From contig NZ_CP062310.1 of NCBI RefSeq assembly GCF_014876775.1, forward strand, positions 248,001-312,000: a stretch of 64,000 nucleotides of DNA, given 5' to 3'. Positions 61,944 to 64,000 of this stretch are shown here, one piece after another. The notes under the pieces were generated by a model. It was not told where the DNA came from. It saw only the letters and a program-made list of their open reading frames with translations, and searched no databases. Origin of the DNA: Infirmifilum lucidum. Lineage in GTDB: Archaea > Thermoproteota > Thermoprotei > Thermofilales > Thermofilaceae. The stretch's first letter is position 1. Every line of letters starts with the position of its first letter. A program made the translations under genes and the position numbers.

Positions 61944-62660
61944 GTGAGCTTGCACAGGACTGCCCTCGTAACTGGAGCGTCGAGTGGTATTGGAGAGCAT
62001 ATCTCGAGGGAGCTTGTGAAAAGGGGGTACAGGGTTATAGGAGTAGCACGGAGAGAGGAGAAGCTGAAAGCGCTCCAAGCAGAGCTCGGTAGCAGTTTCA
62101 CATACATTGTGAAAGACCTAGCAGAGGAGGATTCCCCTTCACTCATAGCAAAGCTCGTCGTGGAGAATTTCCCGCAGCTAGATGTTCTCGTCAACAATGC
62201 TGGTTTCGCTGTTTTCAAACCGGTAGTCGAGCACACCCTCCGTGAAGTAGAGGAGGTGTTCCTCGTGAACGCTGTGAGGCCGATCCAGCTCGTCATAGCC
62301 TTAAGGGAAGTGCTTCGCCCAGGCGCCACCGTCGTGAACATAATCACACCGGCGGCCTTCGCGCTTAGCCCGAGGTTGGCTACGTACAGCTCGTCGAAGG
62401 CCGCACTGCATGTCCTCTCCCTTGCCCTTGAGAAGGAGCTCGAGCAGGCGGGGGTACGCGTAGTCAGAGTGTATCCCGGCCCTACTGCGAGTGAGTTCTT
62501 CACTAGGGCAGGTGTTCGAACTCCACGCCACGCCTTAAAGCCTGAAAAAGTTGCCGAGAGAGTAGTCGATTGCATTGAGCATGGTTGCAAAGAAGTATTT
62601 ATACCGAGAGTGCTCGGCGTCCTCGGGTTCTTCTCGCCTATCAACGTCTACCGCGTTTGA
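61944..62660 (+). CDS. short-chain dehydrogenase/reductase (SDR)
   Basis: About 238 residues. Cofactor motif TGASSGIGEHI, NNAG in LVNNAGFAVF, and the catalytic YSSSKAALHVL (Y-x3-K) are present; the usual catalytic Ser before Tyr lies in a region reading ITPAAFALSPRLATY, where Thr/Ser assignment is unclear. The Arg residues after the first strand (GVARREEK) suggest NADP(H) preference. Substrate unknown. GTG 61944 (VSLHRTALVTGAS) is preferred to GTG 61923. Its end overlaps the HAD gene by 20 bases, convergently. Confidence 0.85.
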   Translation: MSLHRTALVTGASSGIGEHISRELVKRGYRVIGVARREEKLKALQAELGSSFTYIVKDLAEEDSPSLIAKLVVENFPQLDVLVNNAGFAVFKPVVEHTLREVEEVFLVNAVRPIQLVIALREVLRPGATVVNIITPAAFALSPRLATYSSSKAALHVLSLALEKELEQAGVRVVRVYPGPTASEFFTRAGVRTPRHALKPEKVAERVVDCIEHGCKEVFIPRVLGVLGFFSPINVYRV

Positions 62661-63387
62661 CTTCCACGGCGGGCCTCTCGCCAGCGAGAGCCTCGTATAA
62701 CTGGCAGAGGTTCTCTAGGACAATCACGCCGTCGTTCACGGGGCGTTCAGGGTTGAACATGCCCGTTTTAACGAGAATAGACTGGAAGCCGGCTTCCGCC
62801 ACGTTGTTAGCGTGCTCGACCCGGTCATCTACGTGGACGACTTCGCTGTAACTAGCTTTGTACTTCTCTGCTACGCGTGCCAGGGCTTCAACCCTGGACG
62901 GGGCGTCCTCCGGGACAACGATTATCTCGTCGAAGAACTTCGAGAGCTCGCCTTGATCTATTCTCTTCCTCTTCATGCCAGGAACACCGTCACCGCCCGA
63001 CACGGAGACAACAACTTTCCCCTTGTTCTTCAGCTCCCGCAGGACTCTCACTGCACAGGGTAGAGTGGGAGAAGCCTTCACGCGCGCCTCGACGAGGAGC
63101 TCGTCGAACTCTCCCGCGTCCGGGCTCAGCTTTAGTCCTCTCTTGCCTGCGGCTTCTAGGAGGATGATGAGCATCTTCGAGTAGTCCATTGTCCCGCTCC
63201 TCTCAAGCCTGTACCACTCGTCGACAGCGTCGTTAGACACGGGCTGGAGCATGTTCGCCGGCACTCCGAGGTAGAGTAGCAGGATCTCGATGACGTCACG
63301 CATGTAGCTGTAGCTGTCTATAATTGTGCCGTCGATGTCGAAGGAGAACACCTTGACCCGCTCGACGAGTGCTTTTAAATCCTGCAT
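62641..63387 (-). CDS. HAD-superfamily phosphatase
   Basis: A 248-residue HAD hydrolase with motif I VFSFDIDGTIIDSYSYM, motif II VVVSVSGGDGV, motif III region KRKRIDQGELS and motif IV VVHVDDRVEH. The cap between motifs I and II is helical (about 35-110). The phosphoglycolate-phosphatase or pyrophosphatase-like branch is likely. The substrate cannot be assigned. Its neighbour thioredoxin lies 63 bases upstream on the same strand. Confidence 0.82.
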   Translation of the reverse strand: MQDLKALVERVKVFSFDIDGTIIDSYSYMRDVIEILLLYLGVPANMLQPVSNDAVDEWYRLERSGTMDYSKMLIILLEAAGKRGLKLSPDAGEFDELLVEARVKASPTLPCAVRVLRELKNKGKVVVSVSGGDGVPGMKRKRIDQGELSKFFDEIIVVPEDAPSRVEALARVAEKYKASYSEVVHVDDRVEHANNVAEAGFQSILVKTGMFNPERPVNDGVIVLENLCQLYEALAGERPAVEVKRGRR

Positions 63388-63450
63388 GCTACTCGACCCC
63401 TCAAAAGCAGGGCGGGGCTTAAAAGATTTTAGCGGTAGTGGTTGCTACGC

Positions 63451-63855
63451 CTACACCATAAGCCTCATGATGGCCTTTTCGAGCTCGCCTCGGAGAAACG
63501 GGCTGTAGCCCACGAACCTCTTGAACTCTCTACCCCTCCAGAAGACTATTATCGTGGGGATACTCATGACGTCGTACACGGCGGCGACTTCAGGGTTCTC
63601 GTCGACGTTAACCTTTAAGACCGCGACGCGACCTGCAAACTTCTCGGCAACTTCCTCGACAATAGGGCTCGTCAACCGGCACGGAGCACACCACTCGGCC
63701 CAGAAGTCGACGACTGCTACCTGGCACTGCTTTAGGGCTATATCCATGCTTGTCTTGTCTGCTCTACCCTCATACGGGCACTTCTTCTCTACCGGTCGTG
63801 GAGAGATCATCTCCTTGAGGAGCCTCCGCTTGATTAGCTCGAGCTCGGCCTCCAT
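63451..63855 (-). CDS. trxA: thioredoxin
   Basis: A 134-residue thioredoxin with active site WAEWCAPCRLTSP, where Ala replaces the usual Gly of W-C-G-P-C, and the cis-Pro in MSIPTIIVFWRGREF. About 30 extra residues at the N-terminus include a Cys (VEKKCPYEG). Cytoplasmic disulfide reductase. It has no adjacent thioredoxin reductase in the window. AGGTGC precedes the ATG by a few bases. Confidence 0.88.
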   Translation of the reverse strand: MEAELELIKRRLLKEMISPRPVEKKCPYEGRADKTSMDIALKQCQVAVVDFWAEWCAPCRLTSPIVEEVAEKFAGRVAVLKVNVDENPEVAAVYDVMSIPTIIVFWRGREFKRFVGYSPFLRGELEKAIMRLMV

Positions 63856-64000
63856 AGCACCTCCAGGTAACGTAACCCCCAGGGGTTAATATATTTAGGA
63901 AGTCGCTAGCTCGATATATCTCGTCGTTTAGTCAAAATAGTAAAAATTCTATTTTTAGCAAAAAATAAATACTCTCTGTACAGTTGGGGGTTTTGTGAGA
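63856..64000. other. AT-rich intergenic end of window
   Basis: The last 145 bases have no gene. AAAATAGTAAAAATTCTATTTTTAGC (described by its ends) at 63934-63960 contains the inverted pair AAAAATT / TATTTTT and may hold promoters for genes on either side. A GTG at 63995 could start a gene beyond the window. Confidence 0.3.

Noticed and set aside
61904-62644. Long open frame opposite the SDR gene
   Set aside because: It mirrors the codon pattern of the SDR gene on the other strand; its translation is Ser/Arg-rich and has no family resemblance.

Overview
The window reads as a hyperthermophilic archaeon of the phylum Thermoproteota, plausibly Thermofilales-like; the genus is inferred and not proven. 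Supporting signs are a type II archaeal glyceraldehyde-3-phosphate dehydrogenase, a PyrB/PyrI aspartate transcarbamoylase, TreT with a TrmB regulator, HEPN/MNT genes, a TnpB-only IS605-type element, AT-rich TATA boxes about 26 bases before many (often GTG) start codons, and dense coding on both strands. No rRNA, tRNA or CRISPR array was seen.

Layout. 1-3.6 kb: start of a TrmO-like tRNA methyltransferase, a secreted repeat protein and gap. 3.6-8.8 kb: a lone carotenoid-hydratase-like gene, then a complete sugar ABC importer (binding protein, two permeases, ATPase). 8.9-18.2 kb: an ABC-2 exporter, a frameshifted retropepsin-like gene, a thioredoxin-fold protein, a sugar-nucleotide epimerase, a V4R-domain protein, a transglutaminase-like surface protein and a glycerophosphodiesterase. 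18.2-21.6 kb: pyrF-pyrE-pyrB-pyrI-pyrK. 22.8-26.7 kb: a molybdopterin polysulfide/thiosulfate-reductase-type operon, followed by a TnpB element at 26.8-28.0 kb. 28-33.6 kb: treT, a TrmB-family regulator and a second sugar importer without an ATPase. 33.8-34.6 kb: a single-chain HEPN-MNT protein. 34.7-44.5 kb: a third importer (also without an ATPase), two FGGY kinases, a DapA-family lyase, an HTH_10 regulator, a hydroxyacid dehydrogenase and an HpaI-type aldolase. 44.5-46.7 kb: small mobile-looking modules (MNT with a decayed HEPN, RHH-DUF5678 with a retropepsin, a dead retropepsin). 46.8-51.1 kb: pyrC, pyrD and pyrG. 51.2-55.2 kb: a very long transaldolase-like protein, an orphan MalK-type ATPase and a HAD phosphatase. 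55.2-64 kb: a nuclease-like coiled-coil protein, a nitrilase-family amidase, a flavin-reductase-like protein, a decaying ABC exporter, an MFS transporter, a ferredoxin, LysO, an SDR, a HAD phosphatase and thioredoxin.

How the genes work together. The two pyr loci plus pyrG cover every step from carbamoyl phosphate and aspartate to CTP; only carbamoyl-phosphate synthase is missing. Two regulons can be read directly. An 8-6-8 palindrome lies at the treT/trmB promoter and again upstream of the second importer. A different motif, CCAAAC-N2-GTTAGG, abuts the TATA box of five promoters in the 39-44 kb catabolic region, which holds the HTH_10 regulator. The orphan ATPase at 53.4 kb could energise the two ATPase-less importers (inference).

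The most unusual items are the one-polypeptide HEPN-MNT gene, the RHH-DUF5678/retropepsin pair with its own palindrome (plus decayed relatives elsewhere in the window), and the HTH_10-linked operator set.
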